Origin: Apoda limacodes
Taxonomy: Eukaryota; Arthropoda; Insecta; Lepidoptera; Limacodidae
Assembly (NCBI GenBank): GCA_946406115.1
Contig: OX291558.1
Span: 22,498,205-22,562,204 of the forward strand
DNA: 64,000 nucleotides
Direction of reading: 5' to 3'
Position numbers and translations under genes: made by a program
Notes under the pieces: generated by a model
What the model was told of the DNA's origin: nothing
Database searches by the model: none
Seen by the model: only the letters and a program-made list of their open reading frames with translations
Part shown: positions 35,701-50,400 of the stretch, piece after piece
How the letters are laid out: the number at the start of each line of letters is the position of its first letter
Numbering within the stretch: position 1 is the first letter of the stretch

Positions 35701-38700
35701 GGACGAAAGAGGAGGCGGACTCTCGCAGCAGTCCACGCGCCAGATGCGGAGATGGCGCATCTAGTGCCTGCCACACCTGCGATCTCACTGGACGGCGGGT
35801 GGCAAACCATCGCAGCAGGGAGGGCTGGCAGGCAACCGATGACGCGTAGGCAATCGCGGTCGTGATCTGGAGGTCGACGTAGACCACCGCCGCCCGAACG
35901 TTCCACCATCCGTGTACCGCGCTTGCCGCGCTCCACTGCTGTGACACAGTGCAGCTGCGCACTGCCTGTGTTGCGGCGCGGCGCGCTTTCACCCGCTGTC
36001 GCCGGCACCGTACCCACGTCCCGGGACAAGAAAACGCGCTCTATGTCATTTACAGGGAGCGGATCGGGGACCTTTCTGGTGCCATCTGCCGGGCTAAGGC
36101 CGCCGCTCAGGGCCAGCTTCTGGCATCGCTGGATCGCGACCCGTGGGGGCGCCCTTACCGTATGGTCCGGAATAAGCTTCGACCATACGCGCAGCCTCTC
36201 GCGCAGACGCTTCAGCCGGCTCTGGGAGAGCGAGTTGTCACTGCCCTGTTCCTTGCGGCGGATGACCTGCGGCCACCACCGATGCTCGCACCTGCCGCTG
36301 TCACAGCGTCTGAGGGGAGCCCGGTTGAGGTGACCGAAGCAGAGCTCGAGCAGGTCGTGCTCCGCATGCGGAACCGCAACAAGGCGCCCGGTCTTGATGG
36401 GGTCCACGGCCATGCGTTAGGAGTCGCCCTCGACGTCCTTGGTGAATGTTTCCGAGGGCTGCTGAGCGCGTGCCTGAGGCAAGGCGCATTCCCGCGGCGG
36501 TGGAAGGCCGGCCGGCTTGTACTGCTGCAGAAGAAGGGGCGGCCTGCCGATCCGCGTCAGCCTACCGCCCGCTCGGAGCGGGTCGTGGCAGAGCGCCTCA
36601 CGCACCACCTAGAGACGGTCGGCCCTGACCTCTCGGAGGCCCAGTTCGGCTTTCGTCGTGGCCGATCCACCATCGACGCCTTGAGGCGTGTCAAGGCGTT
36701 GGCGGAGAGCGCGATTGCTCGGGGTGAAGTCGTATTGGTGGTGTCCCTAGACATCTCAAACGCCTTCAATACGCTCCCCTGGGCGTGCATCGTGGAAGCG
36801 CTCCGGTACCACAGGTTCCCGCAATACCTCTCCCGTGTTGACGAGGCTTATCTCTCGGACCGAGAGGTGAGGTATCCGACGCAGGATGAGTGATCAGCCC
36901 TGCCCATGACGGGCGGTGTCCCACAGGGCTCGGTTCTCGGGCCCCTTCTGTGGAATATTGGCTATGATTGGGTGTTGCGTGGCGCGCTGCCGAATGGCGT
37001 CGACGTCACCTATTACGCCGACCACACTCTCATCACAGCGCGTGGCGGCAACTTTGAGGAGGCGGCCACCCTGCCACCGCTGGGCTGGCGCACGTAGTGC
37101 GGCGCATCCGCTGGCTGGGCCTGGAGGTCGCGCTGCGGAAGTTGGAGGCACTATGCTTTCACGGCCCGCGGCGCGGTCCGCCCACCAGCGCGGTGGTAAC
37201 GGTCGGAGGTAAGACGGTCGCGGTGGGATCCTGCAGCAGTGGTGTGACCGTCGGTACGGCGACCTATCCTTCCACCTGACGCAGATACTCTCGAGGCAAG
37301 GATGCTTCGGGATCCGGATAGGGCGCTGATGACACAGGGCTGCTGCACGGTGGAGGTATGCCCGGCCTGGGCAGAGGAGCGCGCGACCCTGGTCGCAGTT
37401 GCAGGAGCGGATCTCTCGCTGCCGGCCCTTGTCCAGGGTATAGTGTGCAGCGAGAGAGTGTGGAGAGCCACTGCAGCATTCGCTGTGGTGGTTATGCGGC
37501 GGAAGGAGGAGGCGGAGCACGAGCGGGAGAGGGATCCCGCTGCGCCCCGGATACGACGACCGCGGCCTAGGCAGCGGCGAATGGCGCACACGCACCAGCT
37601 GCTTCCCTAGCCGAGGCCCCAGGCGGAGGGCTCTTGGAAGCCTTCCGCTCACCCACGAGAGGGATGGGTACAGAGGGGAGAGATGCCGAGCTATGTGTTC
37701 CCGGCACGGCATCTCAAAGGGGAGGAAGGGCGGCATCGCTTGTTTGTATGCAACCGAGCGGTGCTGCCAATAGAGCAAAGGTAACGCTGCTGGTGGAGTC
37801 GCGGAGCATTCTTGAGTTCCCGTGGCTCTCCATGAGGATTTCCAACGAAAAAAAAAAAAATTATTTGGTTAGCTCCTTTTTCCGATATTCAGTGAAAGTG
37901 AAGGTTTTAGGTGCTCAATAGTGCAATGGAACCAATGGGAGTAATGGAGGTAGGAGCACTGTAAAAGTTGCTTAGATCTCAGATATTACTGTTCGTAACT
38001 AACCGAAATCGTTCTGGTCTATTATGTGACTATTATAAAGCCCCACGGAGGGAAAAGCAATGACCATTCAGATATTAACTGGACTTTTTTCTTGCTATTT
38101 TATTTTGGTTGTCAAGAAGTTGGTGACTGGTGGCTTATTAGAACGTTTGTCTATAAATAAACGTCACTATGCTTTCCGTCTTGGACGTTGCTGAGAGACT
38201 TAAGTTGATATTTTACGGAAATTGTATATTAAAAAATCCATGTACCCAACAAAAACGTTAAAAAGGGTGAAGGCGACCTAAAAAAATAGCTCAAAAAAGT
38301 TAAAGCATTTTTGGTATGAAGCCACTCAAGTAGTAGTTTCGTTTACGTAACTTTTTTAATGACTTCAAAAGATATTAAAACCTAAACTGACTTACCTTTT
38401 AACTGAGGAAATAGCTTGAGTAAAAATCTTTTCGCTCCTTGATTGCTGACAGTTGTAATAACAGTACACTCCAGCGCCAAGCATATTGAAATTACAGCTT
38501 GACCTAAAGCACTTGTGCCTTCAGTAATGAATACACAGCATCCTTTATATATTTCGCTCTTGATTTTCTGTTAAAAATAGTTTTGCAACGATATATTTGA
38601 AGGCTAAAATATATTTTTTAAGAATTAGTGTGCAAAGTGCAAAATTTATGATTTGGACTTTTTAATCAAATATGTTAAAAAAGCATGATGCACCATTTGC

Positions 38701-41376
38701 ATATAGCTTTTTTTTATCTCTTTTTGCCTAAGTCATAGATATTTGTTATTAGTGATACAAAACGAAGACAAAAAGTACAAAATATTTTTTTCAGCAAGCA
38801 ATAATTCAAGTGGGTAGGTGCTTAAAACATGTCATGTCAGTTGTTCTGAAGTTTAAAATTAATAAAAATAATAAAACCGTGCATAAACAACGTTGTGATT
38901 ATCAAAAATATATCTTTGAACATGTGTTACAAGTAAATACCACAGGTATCACAGTTTAATTGGTGTGTGGCAAATAAAGTGTTTTTTCCTACACCACCTA
39001 CCAGCCATTTTGACATTTCATAACCAAAACTATTCTTCACTATGGCCAAAGTTGCAGCTACATATTCAAAAATCTCTGCAGGAATTAGAGGATATCTTCA
39101 CAAAGAGGATGACCGACAATGAAAAACAGTTAAAAGCAGACACCCCACCTGCTGGTGACACCATCACAAAGTTGTGAGAGGAATTCCATGATTTCGTGGC
39201 TTTATACTGGAAATGCTCAGCTTTATAAGAAAACAAATTTCGGAATGTGTAAAGCTTGATGAAGTTGAAATGCGGAACCGACGCAAAGTTATTTTATTGC
39301 ATGACGTTGCAGACAACAAAGATAAAAACACTGCAGAAGTTATCCTGAATATATAACACTGTAAGCTGTTCCTCAATGAGCTCAAACTTTCGGATATAAA
39401 AGAATGTTATCGTCTTGGCAAGGAAACTAGTAATAGGCTTCGCGTGATTCTAGTGCGCTTGACAGATATCAAGATAAAGTCAACAGTTTGAAAAAAAAAC
39501 ATTTTTGAAAGGTACCGCTATAAGTATGAGAGAATTTCTAACCAAAAAACGTATACTGTTGTCATTAAGGCACGTAAACATCTTGGAATTCGAAGTTGTT
39601 GGAAAACTGATGGCACTATTACTGTCAAACTACCTTCTGGTGCCATTCGCAAAGTGGTGACAACGGCAGAAGTCGATCTCCTTATTGCAGAGTTCCCCAA
39701 TATTCAGCCAACAGAACCCAGTGGTCAACAGAATTCCTTAGAAGACCATCTCATCGAATACGGCTGCTTCAAAAATACGAAGACAAGCAACTTCCAAAAA
39801 ATAAGTTATTTTGATCATATACTTATACAAAAACCTTACTGCAGATACTTACTTGTTCACGTATATAAAATTTTTTTTAAAAGTAAATAACAAATTTTTG
39901 TAATATAATGTTTATGTAATATGTAATTTAATGTTTACGTCCAAATTAGCATGTTTTGTTTGCAGCTTCAGTGATTTAAATGTCATAATCCAACCATCTT
40001 AAAAAGGCATGAGTCTGTGTGACACAGCTATACAAAACCTGTTAGTTCCTTTGCATTCCTCACAATTTTATAATGATTCTTTTACAGTAAAGGCTGTTAG
40101 ATTATGGAACGCTTTACCTTTAGAAATAAAAAGAGCAAAATCGAAGTCAATATTTAAAAATCTTATTATTGCTCATTACTTGAAGAACTAAAATAACATA
40201 CTATATTTGTTTATATATATTTACTTATACGTAGTACTATTATAATTATATTTACTATACATGTGTATTTATATATGTACTTCTATTTATGTATATTTAT
40301 ACATACATTATTCATATATGTTATTTATGTGTAATTATTTATTTTATATGCATTATTGTATTATATATATACTTCTTAATAACTGTATCGAAACACACCT
40401 ACTATACTTTGTTTAACTTTATTATTTCCTCTACCCAAAGGTTGTCTGGAAGAGATCGCTTTAAAGCGATAAGACCGCCTTTTGTTTTTCTCTATTTGTA
40501 AATATGTTTTGTTAGTAAATTTTTTATGTTGATGCAATAAAGTATAATAATAAATAATAATTGACATCGACTGCAAAATGTATATTATTGTCGCAAAATA
40601 TAAACACGACTAATGTATAAATCTTATAAAAAATGTTAAATAGTAATTTCGTGTACCTATTCTTTTTTATTTGTACATAAATTTACTTTCCTTGTGTACC
40701 TATTTTGCAACTTTTTGTAAACTTTTCTGCAACAGTATCTTTAAACAAACGACGCCTCCTAAAATTGTAATACTTAATTTTGAACATGCCTGCTACAATT
40801 GCTATGAGCAACTTTATAGATATGTGAAATCGTCATAGTTCGTCTAATTATGTAATCAACTTAATTTAATGCTTAATATTTAGTAAGTCATACAATAAAA
40901 TTTTTGAAGCACCTTATAATTAGAATAGTCTAAAAGTTTTTAAAATGCACTAATTCTTCTACATGTGTTTTATGTAAGCTGACCCTATATTATTTTTTAC
41001 TACAAGTTCTACTTTAATGTGTCAATTATTTCCAGTAATTAATGTTTTTCATAAGTACATTTCTATTGGGAACACATTTCTACCTAGAAATAACCTTTGT
41101 GATATTTTTTTTCCTTTTCATTATATGTCATAATAATAATAATAAATAAATTCTTTATTTTTCCACATAAACATAATTTGTTATAATAAATATACAGTCT
41201 CTTTAACTTTAACATATTTAGTAAATGGGACAGGAGCCCAAACTAGGTAAGCCCTGTTTTATGGGTCTCCTGGGTCCAACTCTCGGAAAAATAACAAATG
41301 GAATTTTAAAAAAGACGTTAGAAGTATAACTATATTGCTAAGCTAATATGAAGTAAGTGTGCGTGTGAGTGTGTGC

Positions 41377-41437
<61 letters not shown>

Positions 41438-44400
41438 TATGTGTGTGTGTGTGTGTGCTTAAGGGTGTGTGAGGGTGTGTTAAGGTGTGTATGAGGATGT
41501 AAATTGGGTTCTGGGGTGTATGTGTGAGTGTGAGTGCATTTTTATTTTTATATATTTTTTATAAATGTAGGTTATGTATATGTTTTATGAAAGCACCGAA
41601 AATAAATTTTCGGTTTCGTCATATGTAAGCTTTAGCAGCCAGTTAGTAACTGTGATCTTGCATTCTTTTCGGGCCATGTTATATATAGACAGTAATTTGT
41701 TAGCCTTGTTGTACAATATACCGCCATTATAGGTAAAGAGTTTATGGGCAAAGGAAGTTCTCGTGGGTTTTATTGAGCATATCAGATAATTACGTCTTTT
41801 GGAAGAGTTCTCATGATTCGAAACATAATTTGTACATGTGTGCTGCCTCAGAACTAAAGATAGGACATATAATTGTCTTACCGATAAAACTTTTAGCTGA
41901 CTAAAAAGATTTGAGGTGGGGTATAACTTTGGTTTAAAAAAACATACTTTTAAGATGAGTCGTTGAGCACTTTCAAGATCAAGCATTAGTGTTTTACTTG
42001 AGCCACCCCAGGAGGAGATACAGTAATTAAACACCGATTGACAAAGCGCAATGTAAACCATTTTCATTAAATCCGAGCTTGCTACATTTTTGAGGTTTTT
42101 AAAGAAATATAAGAGTTTCCTAATTTTTTTGGACAAGCTATTGATGTGATCCGAAAACGAAAGGTTGTTGTCAATAATAATGCCCAAGTATTTAATGGAG
42201 TTCACTTTTTCAAGAGGTGGACATGTACAGCTTACAGATTTATTTAATGCGCAAGAGTGGGAGATAATTTTGTAGTTAGATTTTATTTGAGGGGGGAGTT
42301 TCGAATGGAGAACGTCATATACTTTGTCTTTGTGGAGTTCAATGTAAGAGAGTTCAAAGCCAGCCAGTTACAAACCTGATCAAAGCCTTTCTGAGCATAT
42401 TCGAATGTAGTGTCCCATGTATCCCCAAAAAATGTGAGCGTTGTGTCATCTGCGTATGAAATGATGTTACAGTTTTCAAGTTACAACTCATTTATGTAAC
42501 AGAGAAAGAGAGATGGGCCCAAAATACTGCCCTGCGGTACTCCGTAATTTATAGAACTGGCATCACTTTCAATATCTCCTATTTTAACCTGTTGGGTTCG
42601 TTTACTGATGTAATCCTGGAAGAGTGACAGCTGCGTATTCCTAATACCTAGATTTTCAAGTTTTTCAGTAAGTTTGGAAAAAGAGACCGTGTCAAATGCC
42701 TTTGCTAAATCTAGGAATATAGTAAGACATTTCGATTTGTTATCTAGTTTGTTAACTATAAATTCAGTAAAAGCATGTACAGCGTCAGCTGTAGATTTTT
42801 GTTTCCTAAAACCAAATTGCGCATTTGAAATAAGTTTTTTAGATTCTAAATAATTTATTAATCTTTTATTAATAATTTTTTCAAAAAGTTTTGATATAGC
42901 GGTCAGCATGGATATAGGGCGAAAATTGTTTACACAGTCTCTTTCCCCACCCTTATGTATAGGAATAACAATAGATTTTTTTAGAGAGTCGGGAAAAATG
43001 CCTTCATTTAAGCAACGGTTGAATAAATAAATCAGCAATGGAACTATGGAATCTTTGATTATCTTTAGTGTTTTAGTTGTGATTCCATCCCATCCAGGTC
43101 CGCAGTCAGTTTTGAGGCTAAGAATAAGCCGATCTACTTCATTTTCACAAGTGCCAAGGAGTACGAAAGAATCACGGCTTCGGTAACCCAGGTCTGGATT
43201 TGGCGGTGAGGTTTGTGTAGATATTTTACTTGCAAGCTCAGCACCGATGGATGCAAAAAAATTGTTGACTGCGTTTATAGATCTTTCAGGTGTTTCTTTA
43301 ATTGAGAGCAGTTCATATTGATAAGTATTTGATTTATTTAGGTTTGTTATATTTTTTATTGATGACCATAATTTTTTGCTGCTTGTTCCTGCTGATTTAA
43401 GCTCGTCACTTACATATTGACGTTTGCATTTTTTCAATATGTTGTTACAAAAGTTTCTGTATCGTTTGTAAGTCGTTTTGAGTATGTCATTATTAGGATC
43501 CTTTTTTAATTTAGCATGCAGTTTATCCCTGTTCTTAATACATCGCAGCAATCCCTTAGTAATGCAAGGTTTTATTGCTGTTTTATTTCGAAATTTTTCG
43601 GTTTTTATGGTGTTATTTAGAATAAGTTTTTGTATATATTTAATTAATGTGCTAAAAGCAAGGTTTAAATTATCAATTTTATATATAGGATTAAAATCAA
43701 GATTTTCACATTCTTCTTTTAGTTTTTCATAATTTATTTTAGTGATAGTGTTACTTTTATTAATTAAGTTAGAGCATTTGTTTTTTAAGCAGAAGAGAAC
43801 AGCTTCATGGTCGGTGATTGTGGAATTTAGAAAAAATGTAGTAGAAGGTAATTTCGTTTTTAAAATTACATGGTCAAGACAGCTATCGCCTCTAGTAGGG
43901 GAGTAAAATGCGGGAATCAAACCATAAAAAGAAAGCATATCCAAGTACTGAGTTGAGTTTTGATTTAATTCTGAAATATTTATATTTATGTCGCCAACTA
44001 TTAGAATATTTTTATGCGATGAGAGTTCATGAATTAAAGAACTAAGCGATTTCAAGAATAGCTCGATGTTTACAAAACTGGGTGGTCGATACATAGCCAA
44101 AATAGCTGTGTCGTTTTTGATTTTAATTAGCAAACAGTTGGCGTCCGATAATTTAATTTCTTTTACATTGCAGTCTAAGTTATTTTTAACCATGACTACA
44201 ACACCGTCGTTTTGGTTGTAGTTATCTGAGCTGCAATAACTAGAGTAATCGTCTAGGGTAGGTAGATTAGTTACACATGATAACCAACATTCTGATAAAA
44301 TAATAATATCACAATGCATTTGCAATCTAGTTAGAAGGACGCACAAACTATCATAATTTTTGTTTATGCTGCGTATGTTTTGTTGGAGTATTTTTATATA

Positions 44401-47400
44401 TAGACTAGTATCGACTAAAACCGTTTTGCAGGCTTCAGGTTCGCAAAAATGTTGTTCAGTCACTTCGAAATTATCTAATTGATTTATAAAATTATTTATG
44501 TCTGCGAATTTTACGGCAGATTTTAAATAGGAACCTGACTAGATAGAAATAGATATAGGTATACAAATACCTATACAGAATACTTAATGGCGTAATAAAA
44601 AACTGGAATAATATACAATATTTTTTTCTGACCGGTTGGTGAGATTCTATTAAACATATTGAAAAATTATGAACGTGGATAAATATTTGTGTTTTGTATG
44701 TATTACATATGAGTGAGGTAAGGTAAATAAGGTGTAAAAGTGTTAGTGTCAAATGTAAATATTTGTTGTAAAAGTAGAAGCAAACACAAGTTAATGAAAA
44801 AACGTACCTAAAATAACAAAGGAGCATTACATGAAATTTAATATATATGAGTAGTCATTTTTGACTTTGAAGTTTTTGTAGGTCTTGCTCATTCTTCAAA
44901 CGAAATGCCGGTTCACCTTCTTTTTTGCGCAGAAAAATAGCTCCTGGAGTCGCCCAACAAAAATTGTATCCATTTGTAGTTGCATAGCCCGAGCGAGGAA
45001 ATGTAGCCGCTTCATCTTGGGAGTAAGATGGTCTGCAAGATAGACTGTAGATGGGGTACCCGGTATATTTAAATCAGATGTGTTCAATTTGTTGTCCTTG
45101 TTTGCTTTATTATACGCCCTAAATGAGGCTAATATTTTTTCTTTGTGTGGAACCGAAACAAAATCTAGAATTAAAGGTTTTTTTGTCTCCGATTTTGAAT
45201 ATCCTCGGTGTATGTTGCGAAGGTCCGAAGAATTAATTGGCACTTTGATTATATTTCCTAAGTTCATTACTATTTCATAAAAGTTTTCCACCTTGTCATT
45301 TTTTGTTGTCGGTACATTCCTTAGCTCCAGAGTGGAGGCATTCATATTTCGTTCTAAAAAGTCAATTTTATGTTCCAGCGACTGAATATACGCTTCGTCT
45401 GCACGTTTAATTTGCTCCAATTTCTCTAACTTAGATTTCATGTCTTCTTATTGGTGGGAGATAAATTCAATGCATGACGTAACATGTGCATTTTGCTCCT
45501 TAATTGCGGTTACCGATTCCAAAATTGTCTCATATTTTTTATTTTGTTCCGCCGTCCAAGTGCGAAACATTGTTTCCATCTTCTCCGTAAAATACTCGAA
45601 GTCATCTCCTTGTCTACGTTTTTGCGGTTTCATAGCATCTTTAGGTGTGTTTGTGCCGGACAAAGGCGTAGTATTAGACGGATTCAAAGAACTGCCTGCA
45701 ATCATTTTAGATGGTGATTTCGTCGGAGAGTGTCTGAGAGGCATATTTATTATAGTAAAGCAGTTTTCTGTTTTGCAATGTAAATAATTTAATATTTAGA
45801 ATTTATATGTCTTATCAAAAGTCGTCACGTATATTTCCGTCGGCAAGTAAAGTTATGTCGGATGATCGGTCGGATGATAGTACCTATAGAGAGTATTGCT
45901 TAAAATAAACCTTTATTAAATTTTTTGTGGTAGGTGTATTCTTGAATTTGATGATGATAGATATATGCAATTCTTTGAAAATACGAAGATTTTTAGGTGA
46001 ATAGAGATGTAATTTAACTTTGTGTTTTTTTCTTCACTTTTAACTTTAGACGTTATGAAACATAGTATAGTATCTCAATGTAGTGTAGTTGGTAATTATT
46101 GCTTAAATACTCATTGGAAATGATCGCACAGAAAAGGGTGGAGGCGGTGTCGCCACTTACTTACGTAGTAATATTGAATACAAGGTTTTAGCGGCCGCTT
46201 TCTCCACTTATTCATCAGCACCTGAGTATTCTTGAAATAAGACTTCAATCCTGTGAGATACTTGTAGTTCTTGGAGTAGCGTATTGCCCTCCTTCAATTG
46301 ATTATTTTTCAAATATTTTTGAGTCCCTGGGATCACACTCTGACCACCATATAATTATGGGTGATTTTAATACTGATATTTTGAAAATTTCGTCAAGGTC
46401 CAATAAACTTTCGTCAAGTAATAACTCATGCAATCTTACTGTTCTCTTTTTGGCAGCCACTTACCGAAATTTTGAAACTGATGACACATAGCTACTTAAT
46501 ATTGACGTCAGCTACAGAACCATCCTTTCACGGACAGCATCTTGCACTAGGATTTTTTCGTCATAATTTAATGTATGTTTCTTATAAAATTAAACCCCCA
46601 AAATATCGGCCAACCTTTATCAACATCAGAAACTTTGCTAAGATAAATTTGGAAAGCTTAAATAGGGAAGCGGCAAACATTAATTGGAGTGGCGTGGTGG
46701 GTTTACCAACAACATTAATAAACTGTATGATGCTCATGCGCCCTTAAAACATATTAAAATTAAACGATCTGCAGCCCTATGGATTACTGATATTACCCGT
46801 TTGGCAATGTCCAAACATTATAAATTAATTTTTTAATTTAAGAAAAAATGTTTAGAACATAATTGGGATTCCTTTTAAGATTGCAAAGAACCTGTGTAAT
46901 CAGTTGGTGCGATCAACAAAGAGTCGCTATATACATTCCAAAATTTACGAATCTTCATCTTCAAGTACAGACATTTGGCAATTCTTAAAGTCGCTTGGCA
47001 TTAGGAATTATAATGAGACAGATACAGCTTTTCCTTTTTCTCTTGATTCTCTTAACTTTCTCTTCCACTTCTTTAATAGACAGCCGTACTAAATTTTTAA
47101 CCTTGGCTGATGTGGTTAAGATAAATCCTTTACTCCTATATTGATTCCTTTCAAATTACACCCATGAGTGAAAATAGCATTAGAATAATTATCCTATCAA
47201 TCAAATCTAAAGCCGCCGGTTGTGACAACGTAAGCCGACTAATGGTAACCCCTATTCTCCAACATCTACTGCCAATATCAGCTTTACTCATATTATTAAC
47301 TTATCCCTTTTTCAGGCCAGTTTCCCACTTTGTGGCTCAAGACATTTATTATTCCCCTTCCTAAAGTAGCTAGCCTATCATCTCTTAATCAATATCGCCC

Positions 47401-50400
47401 TATATCAATCCTCCCTTTTTTATCTAAGATTCTTGAAGCCTGTGTGTACAAACAACTCTCTGATTTTATCTACATAAATAAACTTCTCAATTCTTTTCAT
47501 TCTGGATTTAGACCAGGATATATTACTACCACTGCACTATTAAAAGTGGCTGAAAATACGGATAGGAATAGATCAAATTAATGTGACGGTTATGGTACTA
47601 GGTGATTTTTTAGGGTTCGGTACCCGAAGGGTAATTAGCGAAACTCTATTACTAAGGCTGCGCTGTCCGTCCGTCCGTCCGTACCAGGCTGTATCTCATG
47701 AATCGTGACAGTTAGACAGTTGAAATTTTCACAGAAGATGTATTTCTGTTGCCGCTATAACAACAAGTAATAAAATACAGAATAAAATAAATATTTAAGG
47801 GGGCTCCCATACAACAAACGTTATTTTTTTGATCGATATTGAATACGGCAACAGGTAGACGCTTTAAATATTCACCTTGTGCTCAACTACATTATCTAAA
47901 CCATGTACACACATTATAGTTCTCAATAATTATCATAATTAAATTATGATATTAACGACACTATAGGTCTAATTAATTAAATAAATTGTATTGTATTTTT
48001 CACTCTCTGTAAATGACCGTTTGTTGTCTTAAAATAAATAATTCAATTAAAATAAAACTGGTTGTCAAGTTGATGCCGTGTATACCGACTTTTCTAAGGC
48101 CTTCGATAAAATTGATCATTCTCACTTTTAAAGAAACTGCTTGCATTCGCTATACATGGTAACCTGTATAGATGGATAAAATCTTATACAAGCAATCGGA
48201 GTCAAGCCGTGGCACTAAAGGGTTACACTTCCGGCTTCCTATCAGTTACCTCAGGCGTCCCTCAGGGTTCGCACTTAGGGCCACTCCTATTCTCCTTATA
48301 TATCAATGATATGAATGATGTCTTTGAAGAGGCTTGTCATTTACTTTATGTCAACTTCTTCAGCATGATTTAGTTCTTTTAAATGAATACTGTGCCAAAA
48401 ACAGTTTGTATCTTAACGCCGAAAAATACAATAACTTTTGCTTGAAAACAAAATCCTATAATATTTGATTAAAATTTAAGTGGCACTAGTCTCAAACGAG
48501 TAACTCAAACTAAATATTTAGGTATTGTTCTCGATTATAAACTACATTTCAATGTACACATCAATCACATAACAGATAAGACTTTTAGACTTCTTGGTTT
48601 CATTTTTCGTATTTGCAAACCATTTAAAAACCACACCACTTTAAAAAATTTATACTTCGCCTTTATAAGAAGTAAGCTCGAGTTCGGTAGTACCGTGTGG
48701 AACCCTCAAAACCAAATTCATATCGCAAGACTCGAAAAAGTACAAAATAAGTTCTTAAAATTGCTGGACTATCGTACAGGTCATATTTATAACAACAGCC
48801 AGGTTTCCGCAAAACGCCACAACATTACCTCGCTATGCAGCCGCCGCAAGTATTTGGACGCAGTGTTCTTGTACAAAATTATTCATAATATAATCGATGC
48901 CCCAACCCTTTTGGATGAAGTTGATTTTAATGTTCCGCGCATATCCTCTCGATCTCGTAATCAATTTTTTTCTAAATAATGTCATACTAATTACGCTAAA
49001 AACACTTATTTCAGACGAGTTTTTGCCTTGTATAATTGTCACCTCCCGGATGTTGACATTTTCTATTTGTCACTTCATAGTTGTATGAGCAAAGTTCGTG
49101 AGATTTTATATAAGCCTTAATAATATTTTCTATTTTCCGATAAATCTTCTATTTAAAATTTTTAATCACCTTCTAAATTTATTACCTAACTAAGTACATA
49201 TATTCCTTATTCAAACTTCTGTTACCTACAACTCAAACAGTGTCATTTTACTTTTTCTTTTTTTTTACCATGTGTACTTTTGAGGGACTCCTTGTCTGCA
49301 CGTTTTTGAAAATTATTTCATTTGTAATGTTAGTATAAGACTGTATGATTCCTGAATAAATAAATAAAATAAATAAAACAAATATTTTAGGGGGACTCCC
49401 ATACAACAAACGTGTTTTTTTGCCGTTTTTATAGATAATGGGTACGGAACCCTTCATGCGCGAGTCCGACTCCCACTTGGCCGATTTTCTAATGCCTTTC
49501 ACACTGTCGACCATGATATTCTGCTTTCTATACTATCCTATTGTTACAATATTTCACCTTCTGCCATATGTTGGTTTTCTTCTTATCTTCAAGATCGTCA
49601 ACAGTCGACATTCTGCAAACAATCTCTCTCAGACTGGTGCAGTACGACAACTGCTGTGCCACAAGGGGGTAGTCTGTCTTCTGCTTTTTTCACGTTTCAT
49701 CAATCTCATCACTACTAATATCACATGTTCTTATCATTTGTATGCCGATGACTTGCAGCTTTATGTGCAAAGTGATTTCTGCAACTAATCTTCTGCAATT
49801 ATGGAGCAGACAGTAACTTGGAGAGAATATGTAATTGGAGAATAAGCTTGGCACATCTGTGAGCTCGTTCAAATGCCAATCTATTTTTAAAGATAGTTCT
49901 AGACAGTTAGCTAAAATTAATACTATTTAGTTCCTATATCGTACAATGGTTCAATCGTACCATTTAATGAGTCTGTTAAAAATTCAGGTATGCATATTGA
50001 CAAAACTCTTAGTTGGACTGTTCAAATTTCTTGCAAACTTCTTTGTATTCTTAGTATTTAGTCTTACTTTTTTGTTTTGTTTATTAATACTGTAAGACAT
50101 TTATTATTTCTTAGTGATGAATACATAAACTGTCTTTTGTTTATTTTAGATACTTTTTTATCTTGTGCTTGTGCTTTATATTTCATGTTTTTTTAAGTTT
50201 GTAATGGAAAGTGTCCTTTTATGATAGGGAGGGCATTTTCCAATATTTAAATTGGACGCTGTAAGAGAAAAGGAGAAAAGAAATGCCCTTGCTGAGTTTC
50301 TTGCCGGTTCTTCTCAGTACAAGGTCTCCCGCCCTATAGACTTACGAACCGATGGCGTAGTGACATTCATAAGTGCTCAATTATTGTAGCCTAAACTGAA

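Larger units (their letters stand above)
41130..45900 (-). mobile_element. Near-complete CR1/Jockey-type LINE
   Basis: The minus strand holds ORF1 (45744-44896), an intergenic stretch, ORF2 (endonuclease and RT, about 44528-41585), a 3' UTR with a (CA)n tract, and a tail AATAAAGAATTTATTTATTATTATTATTATG at 41133-41163. Only one stop in ORF1 and one stop plus one frameshift in ORF2 were found, so it is the youngest large element here. It sits in the 14-kb FAS intron in the same orientation as the gene. Confidence 0.85.

Noticed and set aside
35478..36413. 311-codon minus-strand open frame
   Set aside because: It is antisense to the R1-type RT in GC-rich DNA and has no domain; the plus frame carries the RT motifs in order.
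36894..37778. 294-codon minus-strand open frame
   Set aside because: Shadow of the GC-rich 3' part of the same LINE.
41355..41470. GT run as a CRISPR-like or functional repeat
   Set aside because: Simple dinucleotide microsatellite.
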